Positions 36,327 to 48,709 of a stretch of DNA of 64,000 nt are shown one piece after another. Both the position numbers and the translations under genes were made by a program. The DNA is from an uncultured Lachnospiraceae bacterium (GTDB lineage Bacteria > Bacillota > Clostridia > Lachnospirales > Lachnospiraceae). Where the stretch lies: positions 62,001 to 126,000 of the forward strand of contig CATKXR010000003.1 in the NCBI GenBank assembly GCA_949840805.1. Reading direction: 5' to 3'. The notes beneath the pieces are model-generated. The model ran no database searches and had not been told where the DNA came from. It saw only the letters and a list, made by a program, of their open reading frames with translations. How positions within the stretch are numbered: position 1 is the stretch's first letter; each line of letters opens with the position of its first letter.

Positions 36327-37460
36327 TTAATACTGTGACTCCATTCCACGAAGCTTTTTTGCTTTATAGTCCGCATAACGGTGTTCTTCGATTGCGTCGC
36401 GAATCTCTTTCATCATTGTATTATAAAAATACAAATTGTGCAAGACACATAATCGCATTCCCAGCATTTCTTTCGCTTTAAACAGATGACGTATATACGC
36501 CCGACTGTAGGAACGGCAGGCCGGACACTGGCATCCTTCCTCAATGGGGCGAGAATCCAGCTCATATTTCTGATTCATCAGATTCAGCTTGCCCTGATTG
36601 GTATACACATGGCTGTGGCGCCCGTTGCGGGAGGGATAGACGCAATCAAAAAAATCCACTCCCCGGTCCACTGCCTCTAAAATATTGGCAGGCGTACCCA
36701 CCCCCATCAGATAAGTGGGCTTATTCTGAGGAAGATGAGGCACTGTCACATCCAGAATCCGGTACATCTCCTCATGGCTCTCCCCCACTGCCAGGCCGCC
36801 AACGGCATATCCGTCCAGTTCCATCTCCGCAATGGTTTTTGCATGGTCAATACGGATGGATTCCACCACGCCTCCCTGGTTGATTCCAAATAAAAGCTGT
36901 TCCCGGTTGATGGTGTCCGGCAGGGAATTAAGCCGCGCCATCTCCTGTTTGCATCGCTTCAGCCACCGGGTCGTCCGGTCTACGGAATTTTTAATATACC
37001 CGTACTCTGCATGGCTGGGCGGACACTCGTCAAAAGCCATGGCAATCGTGGAACCCAAATTGGACTGAATCTGCATGCTTTCTTCCGGCCCCATGAAAAT
37101 CTTTCTTCCGTCAATGTGGGAATTAAAATATACCCCTTCTTCCTTGATCTTGCGCAGCCCTGCCAGGGAAAACACCTGGAATCCGCCGGAATCCGTAAGA
37201 ATTGGCCGATCCCAGTTCATAAACCGGTGAAGCCCGCCGAACTGACGGATCAGCTTATCCCCGGTACGCACATGGAGATGATACGTATTGGAAAGCTCTA
37301 CCTGGGTGCCGATCTGACGCAGGTCGTCTGTAGATACTGCGCCCTTGATAGCCGCCACGGTTCCCACATTCATAAAAACCGGCGTCTGAACCGTGCCATG
37401 CACCGTCCGCAGCTCAGCCCGTTTTGCCCGCCCGTCTGTTGTAATCAGCTGATATCTCAT
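36327..37460 (-). CDS. tgt: tRNA-guanine transglycosylase
   Basis: TGT exchanges G34 of GUN-anticodon tRNAs for preQ1 in queuosine synthesis. The 377-aa enzyme has ILTDSGGFQVFSL (substrate pocket and active Asp) and FDECPPSHAEY. FFDCVYPSRNGRH contains the nucleophile Asp. A zinc site CQCPACRSYSRAYIRHL plus LCVLHN has three Cys and one His. The length and all key residues are normal. It stands between yajC and secDF; only 32 bp separate it from secDF. Confidence 0.98.
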   Translation of the reverse strand: MRYQLITTDGRAKRAELRTVHGTVQTPVFMNVGTVAAIKGAVSTDDLRQIGTQVELSNTYHLHVRTGDKLIRQFGGLHRFMNWDRPILTDSGGFQVFSLAGLRKIKEEGVYFNSHIDGRKIFMGPEESMQIQSNLGSTIAMAFDECPPSHAEYGYIKNSVDRTTRWLKRCKQEMARLNSLPDTINREQLLFGINQGGVVESIRIDHAKTIAEMELDGYAVGGLAVGESHEEMYRILDVTVPHLPQNKPTYLMGVGTPANILEAVDRGVDFFDCVYPSRNGRHSHVYTNQGKLNLMNQKYELDSRPIEEGCQCPACRSYSRAYIRHLFKAKEMLGMRLCVLHNLYFYNTMMKEIRDAIEEHRYADYKAKKLRGMESQY

Positions 37461-37492
37461 CTGCTCTCCTTATTACGGCAGCCCTCTTATCT

Positions 37493-39631
37493 TTACTCTG
37501 CCTTTTTTTCTGCGTCCTTCTTTCCTTTTGCAACCGTCATCACATACCACAACGCGCCCGTCACACATACGGAAGAATAAGTGCCGCAGACAATACCGGT
37601 CATCAGGGGAAGGGCAAACTCCCGGATAGACGACACGCCCAGAATAAACAATACAAATACCATAATAAACGTAGTCAGGGATGTGTTGATACTCCGGGTA
37701 AAGGTCTGGGTAATGCTCCGGTCAACGATCTCATCCAGCTTGTCCTTCGGGGCCTTTCCTGCCAGGTTCTCCCGGATACGGTCAAAAATAACGATCGTCG
37801 CGTTGATGGAATATCCCACAATCGTCAGCATGCAGGCGATAAAGGTAGAACCTACTGACCATTTTGCAACTGCATAGAAAGTCAGTACCACCAGCACGTC
37901 ATGCACCAGGGCCAATATTGCGCTGGTGGCAAACCGGATGTCTTTAAACCTGAACCAGATATAGAGAAGCATCAAGACCGTTGCGATCACCACCGCCACA
38001 ACCGCGTCCTGCTTCATCTCTTTGCTGACTGCCGCAGAAATGCTCTCTGCCGTGATCTTTTCCGCTTCTACGCCAAAATTTTCCACCATGGCGTCTGACA
38101 AGGCCTGCCGCTGATCCACACTCAAAGTTTTTGTCTTGATGATCACCTCATTGGTGCCTTCCACCTTCTGCGTCTGCACATCCGCGTCTCCGGTGATCTC
38201 AGATACGACCGGAACGACCCGGCTGGAAATATCTTCCAGGGAGAGATTTTCATTAAACATTACATTGGTAGAAGTACCGCCGGTAAAATCCATTCCGTAA
38301 TTAAGCGCCTTCCCTGTCTGGCCGTTATTCAGCAGCATGGCCCCCCATCCTGCCACAATCATCACAATGGAAATGGCAAAGCACAGCTTTTTCTTTTGAA
38401 GAAAATGAACCAGCCTGCCCTCCTTTTTCACACCATAAAACTTCGGATTCTCAATCCCTAAGCTAAACAGCCCATACAGGGCAAACCGGGTCACAAAAAG
38501 CGCCGTAAACATGGACAATATGATACCGATGGCCAGCGTTGTGGCAAATCCCTTCACCGTGCCGGAACCGCGGAAATAAAGCACCGCCGCCGCAATCAGT
38601 GTAGTCACGTTTCCATCCACAATAGCGGACAACGCCTTGCTGAAGCCGGTCTTGATGGCGGATTTTACCACCTTTCCATGGCCCAGCTCCTCCTTGATAC
38701 GGGTAAAGATGATGACGTTGGCATCCACCGCCATACCCACCGACAGGATGATACCTGCAATACCCGGCAAAGTGAGAGTCACCTCAAAGGCAGCCAAAAG
38801 AATTAAGATCAGCCCAACGTACAGCGCCAGCGCCAGCACTGCTGCCACTCCCGGAACCAGATAAACGGCTATCATAAATACGGCCACCAGACCGAATCCA
38901 ACAGCGCCTGCCTTTAAGCTGGTGGAAATGGCTTCCTGTCCCAGCTTCGCCCCTACCACATTGGAGCGCAGTTCTTCCAGCTCCAGGGACAAAGAACCGA
39001 TCCGGATGGTGGATGCCAGGTTATTGGCTTCCTCATATCCGTCCATTCCATCGATCTGGCACTGACCTCCTGTGATTGCCTCCCGGACTATCGGGCTGGA
39101 CTTGATCTCCCCATCGTAGATGATGGAAATCCGCTTTCCCACATTTTTTGTAGTGGCATCGGCAAAGCTTGTGGTTCCCTCCGGCGTGAAGGTCAGGCTG
39201 ACTACATAAGAACGGATCCCGTTCTGCTCGGTCTGTCCCACTTTGGCCGTGGCAACCTGGTCGCCTGTCAGAATGACCTGCCCGGCTTCATCAACAAATA
39301 TCAGGGAGCCTGGCTTTCCCAAATCCTGCAAAATCGCGTTGGCATCGGAAACACCGGGAATATCAATGTTGATCCGGTTGGCCCCCTCCCGGTAAACCTC
39401 TGCTTCCGTGCTGTAGTTCTGCACCCTCTGCTGCAGTTTGTATACCGTATCCGCCATATCTTCATCGGACGGGTTTGCCTCCACTGCCTGGTAAGTAATG
39501 CTGACGCCGCCTGCCAGGTCCAGTCCCAGCTTGATATTATCCATCGTATCATAGCCCAGGAATCCGAATAATCCCACTGCAAACAGCAGAATCAACAGGC
39601 ATAAGAGTCCTTTTACCTTACTGTTATTCAT
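37493..39631 (-). CDS. secDF: SecD-SecF fusion protein translocase
   Basis: The 712-aa protein fuses SecD and SecF, as in Bacillus. The SecD half has an N-terminal helix, the extracytoplasmic P1 domain (LGLDLAGGVSITYQAV) and a six-helix core (GIILSVGMAVDANVIIFTRI). The SecF half begins around residue 405 (NYGMDFTGGTSTNVMF), with TIVGYSINATIVIFDRIREN and a closing membrane bundle. It uses the proton or sodium gradient to pull exported proteins. The start ATG 39631 follows AAGGAG; an upstream extension to 39682 overlaps scfB. Confidence 0.97.
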   Translation of the reverse strand: MNNSKVKGLLCLLILLFAVGLFGFLGYDTMDNIKLGLDLAGGVSITYQAVEANPSDEDMADTVYKLQQRVQNYSTEAEVYREGANRINIDIPGVSDANAILQDLGKPGSLIFVDEAGQVILTGDQVATAKVGQTEQNGIRSYVVSLTFTPEGTTSFADATTKNVGKRISIIYDGEIKSSPIVREAITGGQCQIDGMDGYEEANNLASTIRIGSLSLELEELRSNVVGAKLGQEAISTSLKAGAVGFGLVAVFMIAVYLVPGVAAVLALALYVGLILILLAAFEVTLTLPGIAGIILSVGMAVDANVIIFTRIKEELGHGKVVKSAIKTGFSKALSAIVDGNVTTLIAAAVLYFRGSGTVKGFATTLAIGIILSMFTALFVTRFALYGLFSLGIENPKFYGVKKEGRLVHFLQKKKLCFAISIVMIVAGWGAMLLNNGQTGKALNYGMDFTGGTSTNVMFNENLSLEDISSRVVPVVSEITGDADVQTQKVEGTNEVIIKTKTLSVDQRQALSDAMVENFGVEAEKITAESISAAVSKEMKQDAVVAVVIATVLMLLYIWFRFKDIRFATSAILALVHDVLVVLTFYAVAKWSVGSTFIACMLTIVGYSINATIVIFDRIRENLAGKAPKDKLDEIVDRSITQTFTRSINTSLTTFIMVFVLFILGVSSIREFALPLMTGIVCGTYSSVCVTGALWYVMTVAKGKKDAEKKAE

Positions 39632-39656
39632 TTTCTTTTTCTCCTTACTTCTGTAA

Positions 39657-41096
39657 CTAATTTGCATGTGTCCCACTCTCATCAGCCAGAGCCGCCTGGA
39701 TCATAATCGAACATTCGATCCGCTTCTTCTGCATCTCACAGCCAATATCGTAGGCATCCGTGATCCGTCCGTGAAAATTGTAGGAATTGGCAGCACATCC
39801 GCCGCTGCAGTAAAACCGCGCGAAACATTCCCTGCATTTCTCCTTTGCATAGACATTACAGAGCTTGAATTCATCCCGGATATCCGTCCGGATGATTCCC
39901 TGCTCCACATTTCCCATACAAAATTCTTCCTTCCCCACAAACTGGTGGCACGGATATAAATCTCCCCAGGGCGTCACCGCCAGATACTCGGTGCCTGAGC
40001 CGCAGCCGGAAAGCCGCTTTGCCACACAAGGCCCCTGGCTTAAATCTATATTGAAATGGAAAAAATGAAATCCTTTTCCCTCTTTCTTCCTTTTAATATA
40101 CTCCAAAGCCAGCTTATCATACTCCTCCATGATCCGGGGCAGATCTTCTTCTCTGATTGCATAAGGATCTTCAGGCGGCGCAACCACAGGCTCCATGGAC
40201 ATCTGCTCAAAGCCCAGGTCGGCAAAATGCTTTACATCCTCAGAGAAATCCAGGTTATGCCTGGTAAAAGTTCCCCTTATATAATAATCTTTTCCCTGAC
40301 GTATTCTGGCAAACTTTTGGAATTTAGGAACAATAATATCATAGCTGCTGCCCTTTTGGTTGCGGGTGGGACGCATAAAATCATTGACCTCCCTGCGGCC
40401 GTCTAAGCTCAGGACCACATTGCTCATCTCCCGGTTGCAGAATTCCATGATCTCATCGTTTAATAAGATCCCATTTGTCGTCAGAGTAAAACGAAAACGC
40501 TTCCCGTGATCCTTTTCCCGGGAACGCCCATACTCTACCAGACGCCGGACTACCTCCCAGTTCATCAAAGGCTCCCCGCCGAAAAAATCCACTTCCAGAT
40601 TCCTCCGGTTTCCGGAATTGGCGATCAAAAAGTCCAGCGCCTTTTTTCCCACTTCAAAACTCATGAGGGCACGCCTGCCGTGGTACTCCCCCTCTTCGGC
40701 AAAACAATACCTGCAGCCCAGATTGCAGTCATGGGCAATATGAAGGCACAATGCCTTTACTACGGTTTTTCGTTTTTTAAAGTCTGTCACATACTCCTGG
40801 TACATATCCTTGGTAAAAAGCTCTCCTTCATCGATCAGTATCTGGATCTCGTCAAGGGCTTCCTTTGCCTCGTCTGCAGAATATGGGGCAATTCCTTCTG
40901 CCTTCCTGCCCTCCGTAAGCTTTTCCTCCACCTGTGTGTACAGTTTCTCCGGCAGTTTCTCCGGGTTCTCAAGCTCCCCGACAGGCTCCTTCAGCAAAGC
41001 GACCGCGTCATATACCACATCATCCACCACATGTACGGAACCGCTGGCAATATCCATAACAATATTGTAGCCGTTATTTTTAAATTGATGAATCAC
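39657..41096 (-). CDS. scfB: SCIFF peptide maturase, radical SAM/SPASM
   Basis: ScfB forms thioether bridges in the SCIFF ranthipeptide. The 479-aa enzyme has an N-terminal peptide-recognition (RRE-like) region. The radical-SAM motif is HDCNLGCRYCFAEEGEY (CxxxCxxC), followed by DFFGGEPLMNW. A C-terminal SPASM domain carries cysteines in SGCGSGTEYLAVTPWGDLYP, YAKEKCRECFARFYCSGGC. It lies 171 bp after scfA and just before secDF, the usual Clostridia locus. Confidence 0.97.
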   Translation of the reverse strand: MIHQFKNNGYNIVMDIASGSVHVVDDVVYDAVALLKEPVGELENPEKLPEKLYTQVEEKLTEGRKAEGIAPYSADEAKEALDEIQILIDEGELFTKDMYQEYVTDFKKRKTVVKALCLHIAHDCNLGCRYCFAEEGEYHGRRALMSFEVGKKALDFLIANSGNRRNLEVDFFGGEPLMNWEVVRRLVEYGRSREKDHGKRFRFTLTTNGILLNDEIMEFCNREMSNVVLSLDGRREVNDFMRPTRNQKGSSYDIIVPKFQKFARIRQGKDYYIRGTFTRHNLDFSEDVKHFADLGFEQMSMEPVVAPPEDPYAIREEDLPRIMEEYDKLALEYIKRKKEGKGFHFFHFNIDLSQGPCVAKRLSGCGSGTEYLAVTPWGDLYPCHQFVGKEEFCMGNVEQGIIRTDIRDEFKLCNVYAKEKCRECFARFYCSGGCAANSYNFHGRITDAYDIGCEMQKKRIECSIMIQAALADESGTHAN

Positions 41097-41179
41097 AGGT
41101 TCTCTCCTTTATCCTCCGAAAACAGTCAGAGCCTGGACCGCCTGCAGTGACAGGACTTTTCAAAATCCCTGCTCATGAC

Positions 41180-41212
41180 GAAAAACCCCTACAATCTTTG
41201 AACTATAGGGGT
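41180..41212 (-). terminator. attenuator between scfA and scfB
   Basis: On the minus strand ACCCCTA (41206-41212) pairs with TAGGGGT (41185-41191), followed by a TTTTT tract. It would end most transcripts after the peptide gene and allow limited read-through to the maturase. Confidence 0.7.
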
Positions 41213-41267
41213 CTTTTTCTTCTTTCCATATATTCGTCCAATGACGGATATCCTCATTGCAGGGCAA

Positions 41268-41414
41268 TCACCGGTTAGCATTCTCACAACTCTGGTTGCC
41301 TACTGTACAGGAAGTCTTGCACGCGGACTGACAGGAAGTCTGGCACTCTCCGCAGCCGCCCTTCTTCATGGACTCTTTTAAAGTTTTGTTATTTAAAGTT
41401 TTTACGTGTTTCAT
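41268..41414 (-). CDS. scfA: SCIFF ranthipeptide precursor
   Basis: The 48-aa peptide carries the six-cysteines-in-forty-five pattern: a leader MKHVKTLNNKTLKESMKK and a core CGECQTSCQSACKTSC followed by CENANR. Thioether links from cysteines to threonines (core T at QTSC, KTSC) are made by ScfB. SCIFF is nearly universal in Clostridia and has been linked to quorum-type signalling. The ATG 41414 follows AGGAGGAAAC; a 26-residue upstream extension of the frame is rejected because it covers the promoter leader. Confidence 0.97.
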   Translation of the reverse strand: MKHVKTLNNKTLKESMKKGGCGECQTSCQSACKTSCTVGNQSCENANR

Positions 41415-41492
41415 TACAATGGTTTCCTCCTGATAGATTATTGTCGCGAAGCGGACGCGCAAAGCCCGCGCATCCCCTTGCCAAGTGTTCAC

Positions 41493-41521
41493 ATTATATC
41501 ATGCTTCCCTGATTCCCGCAA
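41493..41521 (-). promoter_or_regulatory. scfA promoter
   Basis: Minus strand TTGCGG (41516-41521), 17-bp spacer, TATAAT (41493-41498), overlapping the last codons of cca. The leader to 41414 is GC-rich and has a short GCGC hairpin. Confidence 0.6.
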
Positions 41522-42713
41522 GATTTTGTTTGGGAAAATATCGGGAGGCTTCCGCCAAAAGAACCTCTTTCCTGTTTTTTTCAGGTTCCGCTAATACCAG
41601 TTCTAAAAGCGCCGCCAAAAGCTTCCCCATCTCTTTTCCCGGCCGGATTCCCACAGAAACCAAGTCCTGCCCGTTCACTGCCAGATGTTTTAAGTCCAGG
41701 CAATCGCCTCTTTCCCGGATCTCTCCGGTCAGTCTGCCAATTTCCCCGTCATACCCATTCAGTTTAGCCAACGCATCCCAGACGTCAGGAAGCATTCTGC
41801 TCATAGCGCGGCGGACCTCTCCTGCCTCTGGTTTTATCTCTTTATCCGCCCAGGCGGCCAGGACCTTTACCCGGCTGACCGTATCATTATCAAGCTTTAA
41901 GTCTTTCAGCACCTGTACAGCCATATCAGGGCCGGACAAGCGCAAAAAAGCGCCCCATCGTACAAACTTTTCTGCAGGCAGCCCCGAAGGAAAAGAAACA
42001 TTCTGCCAGGGGATCTGAGCAAACGCAGGAGAAATGTAGCGGCTGATTCCCGTCTCGTATACTTCCTTTATCCGCTCCGGATGGCGGGATTTCAAAAGCT
42101 TAGTCAGCTCCGCCTGAATCCGTTCCTTGCTCACTTTAGCAATATTCGGCGCTATCCGGGAGATTGCCTGATAAGTATTTTCTTCAATGGAAAAATCAAG
42201 CTGGGCGCCAAACCGGATTGCCCGCAATATGCGCAGGGCATCTTCCCCAAATCGCTCCATAGGATTGCCGACGCAGCGGATAACCCGTTTTTTCAGGTCT
42301 TCCGCGCCGCCGAAAGCATCTACAATTCCTGTTTTATGGCTGTATGCCATGGCGTTGACCGTAAAATCACGACGTTTTAAATCCTCCAGAAGTTCCGACG
42401 TAAACGCCACCTCTTTCGGATGGCGGCCGTCCTCATATACTCCGTCGATCCGGTAGGTAGTCACTTCGTATCCTGTCCCGTCTGACATGACCGTGACGGT
42501 TCCATGCAAAATTCCCGTATCGATGGTCCGCCGAAACAAGGCTTTCACCTGTTCCGGACGGGCCGATGTCGTAATATCCCAATCTTCCGGCTTCCGTCCT
42601 AAAAGGGTATCCCGGACACAGCCGCCCACTGCATAGGCCTCAAAGCCGCCCTCATTCAAATTTTGAATAATCCGTTCCACCTGCGGCGGTAGGGATATGT
42701 TCTGCTCTTTCAT
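41499..42713 (-). CDS. cca: CCA tRNA nucleotidyltransferase
   Basis: The enzyme adds or repairs the 3' CCA of tRNAs with CTP and ATP. The 404-aa protein has the class II head domain: AYAVGGCVRDTLLGRKPEDWD with GGxVRD and DxD, RRDFTVNAMAY, and the neck RILRAIRFGAQLDFSIE. An all-helical tail follows. There is no HD domain, so it is the Gram-positive short type. scfA is transcribed from a promoter inside its 3' end. Confidence 0.95.
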   Translation of the reverse strand: MKEQNISLPPQVERIIQNLNEGGFEAYAVGGCVRDTLLGRKPEDWDITTSARPEQVKALFRRTIDTGILHGTVTVMSDGTGYEVTTYRIDGVYEDGRHPKEVAFTSELLEDLKRRDFTVNAMAYSHKTGIVDAFGGAEDLKKRVIRCVGNPMERFGEDALRILRAIRFGAQLDFSIEENTYQAISRIAPNIAKVSKERIQAELTKLLKSRHPERIKEVYETGISRYISPAFAQIPWQNVSFPSGLPAEKFVRWGAFLRLSGPDMAVQVLKDLKLDNDTVSRVKVLAAWADKEIKPEAGEVRRAMSRMLPDVWDALAKLNGYDGEIGRLTGEIRERGDCLDLKHLAVNGQDLVSVGIRPGKEMGKLLAALLELVLAEPEKNRKEVLLAEASRYFPKQNLAGIREA

Positions 42714-42790
42714 ATGCTTTCTTGTCTTTCCGGCTTATCTTTCTTAACAAAATGGCCGAAACCGTTTACGGTTATACGAAACAGGTACAG

Positions 42791-44224
42791 TTAATAGGCT
42801 TTGCCCCAATATACCATCTTCACGGCAGGTTTTCCGCAACATACGCAGGTATCGGAAACCTGCTCCTGGACAAAGGGCATGCACCGTGACGTAGCGCCTG
42901 TCAGTTCCTTAATCTTGTCTTCACATTCCCGGCTTCCGCACCACATGGCCTTCACAAAACCAGGCTTTTCCTCAATGGTCTTTTTAAATATGTCAAAATC
43001 CGCAGCCGTATAGGTGTGGGCATCCCGATGGGTTCTGGCACGCTCCAGCATTTCCCGCTGAATCTGCTCCAGCAATTGTCCGACTTTTTCTTGTATTTCG
43101 TCCAAAGATACCACCAGCTTTTCATGGGTATCCCGGCGCACCAATACCGCCTGGTTCTGTGCCATGTCCTTTGGCCCGATCTCCACGCGCACCGGAATCC
43201 CGCGCATCTCTGACTCACTGAACTTCCATCCCGGGCTCTTATCGGAATCATCCACCTTAACCCGGAACCCGGACAGGACCTCCTTGATCTCAAATGCCTT
43301 GTCAAGGACACCTTCCTTTTTCTGCTGGATCGGTACAATCATCACCTGGACAGGCGCAATCCGAGGCGGCAGGACCAGGCCGCTGTCATCTCCGTGGACC
43401 ATAATAATAGCGCCGATAATCCGCGTAGACATTCCCCAGGAGGTCTGATGCACATACTGAAGGGAATTGTCTTTGGCCGCATACTGAATATCAAATGCCC
43501 TGGCAAATCCGTCCCCGAAGTTATGGCTGGTGCCAGACTGAAGCGCCTTTCCGTCATGCATCAAAGCTTCAATGGTATAAGTGGCCTCTGCCCCGGCGAA
43601 TTTTTCTTTATCCGTCTTCTGCCCTCTTATGACCGGAATAGCCAGAACCTCCTCGCAGAAATCCGCATATACATTCAGCATCTGCTCTGTGCGCTCCTGG
43701 GCCTCTTCTGCCGTAGCATGGGCCGTGTGACCTTCCTGCCACAAAAATTCCCTTGAACGAAGGAACGGACGGGTGGTTTTCTCCCAACGGACCACGGAAC
43801 ACCACTGGTTATACACCTTTGGCAGATCCCGGTAAGAATGGACATCCCTTGCATAGAAATCGCAGAATAAAGTCTCTGAGGTAGGCCGTACACACATCCT
43901 CTCCTGAAGCTCTTCCAGACCGCCGTGAGTCACCCAGGCCACCTCCGGGGCAAACCCCTCCACATGGTCCTTTTCCTTCTGCAAAAGCCCCTCCGGTATA
44001 AACAGAGGCATGTACACATTTTCCACCCCTGTCTCTTTAAACCGCCTGTCCAGCTCTTTCTGGATATTCTCCCACAGCGCGTATCCCGCCGGCTTGATGA
44101 CCATACATCCCTTGACGCTGGCATAGTCGCATAGCTCCGCCTTCTTCACCACATCTGTATACCACTGGGCAAAATCCTCCTCCATAGACGTGATGGCTTC
44201 CACTAATTTCTTTTCGCTCGCCAT
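42791..44224 (-). CDS. proS: prolyl-tRNA synthetase, eukaryote/archaeal-like short form
   Basis: ProRS charges tRNA-Pro. The 477-aa protein is the short type without the bacterial editing insert. It has [20 protein letters not shown] (class II motif 2 region), [20 protein letters not shown] and the C-terminal extension [19 protein letters not shown] with a zinc-type CVCCGKP. The ending ...VYWGKAY is typical (Tyr C-terminus). The start [18 protein letters not shown] agrees with AAGGAGG upstream. It is a single gene between cca and the lyase gene. Confidence 0.97.
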   Translation of the reverse strand: MASEKKLVEAITSMEEDFAQWYTDVVKKAELCDYASVKGCMVIKPAGYALWENIQKELDRRFKETGVENVYMPLFIPEGLLQKEKDHVEGFAPEVAWVTHGGLEELQERMCVRPTSETLFCDFYARDVHSYRDLPKVYNQWCSVVRWEKTTRPFLRSREFLWQEGHTAHATAEEAQERTEQMLNVYADFCEEVLAIPVIRGQKTDKEKFAGAEATYTIEALMHDGKALQSGTSHNFGDGFARAFDIQYAAKDNSLQYVHQTSWGMSTRIIGAIIMVHGDDSGLVLPPRIAPVQVMIVPIQQKKEGVLDKAFEIKEVLSGFRVKVDDSDKSPGWKFSESEMRGIPVRVEIGPKDMAQNQAVLVRRDTHEKLVVSLDEIQEKVGQLLEQIQREMLERARTHRDAHTYTAADFDIFKKTIEEKPGFVKAMWCGSRECEDKIKELTGATSRCMPFVQEQVSDTCVCCGKPAVKMVYWGKAY

Positions 44225-44272
44225 AATCTTCCTCCTTCATCTTTGCTGCCTATCCCACATTATTCCAAATCC

Positions 44273-45478
44273 TTATACAAATACATATTCCTTTAACCGC
44301 CTGAAAGCTTCCTTCACCCGTGAAAGAGGAAGCGCCAGGTTCATCCTTATGGAATCAGGGCCATGGAACATCCTGCCGTCCTGCCATGCCACCCCCACAT
44401 CCCATCCTGCCTTTTCCAGCTCGTCAATGGTCTTTCCATGTTCACGAAGCCACTGGCTGCAGTCTAAAAACACCATATACGTTCCTTCCGGCTTTGCCAC
44501 CCGGACTCCCGGAAAATGTTCCCGGATAAACCCGCAGGCGTATTCCGTATTTTCTGTAATCACCTGGCAAAGCTCGTCCACCCATATATGGCCTTCCTCC
44601 CCGTATGCCCCCACCAGCGCGTGCATGCTGAGCACATTCATGGAATTATAGTGGGACTTGCTGCTTTGGGCTTCCACCCGCTCCCGAAGATAACGGTTAT
44701 AAATAATGTGGTAAGAGCCGATCAGGCCTGCCAGATTAAAGGTCTTTGACGGCGCGTACAAAGCCACCGTCCGGTTCCTGGCATCCTCGCTGACCATCTG
44801 CAGGGGAATATGGTGATTCCCCTTTAAAATAATATCTGACCAGATCTCGTCTGAGATCACTACGCAGTCATTATCCCGGTAAATCTCCAAAGCCTTTTCC
44901 AGCTCCCACCGCTCCCACACACGGCCGCAAGGATTGTAGGGATTGCAGAACACGGCTACATGGATCTTATTTTCCTTAATCCTGGCATCCATATCTTCAT
45001 AGTCCATCCTCCAGACTCCTGCCTCGTCAAACTTCAGCGGACTATGGACAATCCTTCTGCCGCAGTTTGATATGCTCCCCGTAAATCCGATATAAGTAGG
45101 GCTGTGAAGCAGAACCGGATCTCCCGGCGCGGAAAATGCCTCCAGCACGGACACCACACCGCCCAGCACCCCGTTCTCATACCCGATGCATTCTTTTGTC
45201 AGTCCAGTTACCCCATTGCGTTTCTGCTGCCATTGTATGATCGAATCAAAATAGGCGTCACTGGGATTAAAATATCCGAAAGCCGGATGCTCCACTCTCT
45301 TTATGATCGCATCCTGAATGGCAGGAAGAACCGGAAAATTCATATCCGCCACCCACATAGGGATAGCTTCATACCCTTCTTTTGGCCTCTCCGGCGCAGA
45401 GCCGCCGCCTCCTAACCCGTCTACTGCCAGGGCATCCTTTCCGCGGCGGTCAAGAACCGAAGTGAAATCATATTTCAT
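44273..45478 (-). CDS. MalY/PatB-type PLP enzyme (cystathionine beta-lyase/aminotransferase)
   Basis: The 401-aa fold-type I PLP protein has the MalY/PatB pattern: IPMWVADMNFPVLPAIQDAI, GVLGGVVSVLEAFSAPGDPV, VAVFCNPYNPCGRVW, VISDEIWSDIIL (Asp and Tyr site) and ALYAPSKTFNLAGLIGSY with the PLP lysine. Such enzymes cleave cystathionine or related C-S compounds, and MalY also modulates transcription in E. coli. The start ATG 45478 follows GAGGAGG. It lies 11 bp after the beta-galactosidase small subunit, so the two may be co-transcribed. The reaction is uncertain. Confidence 0.88.
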   Translation of the reverse strand: MKYDFTSVLDRRGKDALAVDGLGGGGSAPERPKEGYEAIPMWVADMNFPVLPAIQDAIIKRVEHPAFGYFNPSDAYFDSIIQWQQKRNGVTGLTKECIGYENGVLGGVVSVLEAFSAPGDPVLLHSPTYIGFTGSISNCGRRIVHSPLKFDEAGVWRMDYEDMDARIKENKIHVAVFCNPYNPCGRVWERWELEKALEIYRDNDCVVISDEIWSDIILKGNHHIPLQMVSEDARNRTVALYAPSKTFNLAGLIGSYHIIYNRYLRERVEAQSSKSHYNSMNVLSMHALVGAYGEEGHIWVDELCQVITENTEYACGFIREHFPGVRVAKPEGTYMVFLDCSQWLREHGKTIDELEKAGWDVGVAWQDGRMFHGPDSIRMNLALPLSRVKEAFRRLKEYVFV

Positions 45479-45489
45479 ATTCAGCCTCC

Positions 45490-48521
<3,032 letters not shown>

Positions 48522-48615
48522 GCTTATGATTCTTTCTAAAATAAAAAATATAGTGCCGCGCATTTATGGAAAATCAACAAAACTCCGCATTTTTCTCCAA
48601 AACCCGCAAAAGCTC

Positions 48616-48643
48616 TTGCATATTTTTCTCTTTTGTATATAAT
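48616..48643 (+). promoter_or_regulatory. ispE-GntR promoter with GTATAC-type repeats
   Basis: TTGCAT (48616-48621), 16-bp spacer, TATAAT (48638-48643). The next 40 bp hold several TATAC/GTATA half-sites (CTGTATACTG, ATTATACAATATACAATGT), which resemble GntR/FCD operators and might be bound by the protein at 49676. Confidence 0.55.
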
Positions 48644-48709
48644 ATACTGTATACTGTTTTTATTATACAATATACAATGTACATTCAGTTACAAAGGAGT
48701 AATTTTACC

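Noticed and set aside
48566-48709. Upstream extension of ispE by 48 residues
   Set aside because: The extension is hydrophobic, has no ribosome site and covers the promoter. ATG 48710 has AAAGGAG and gives the family N-terminus.
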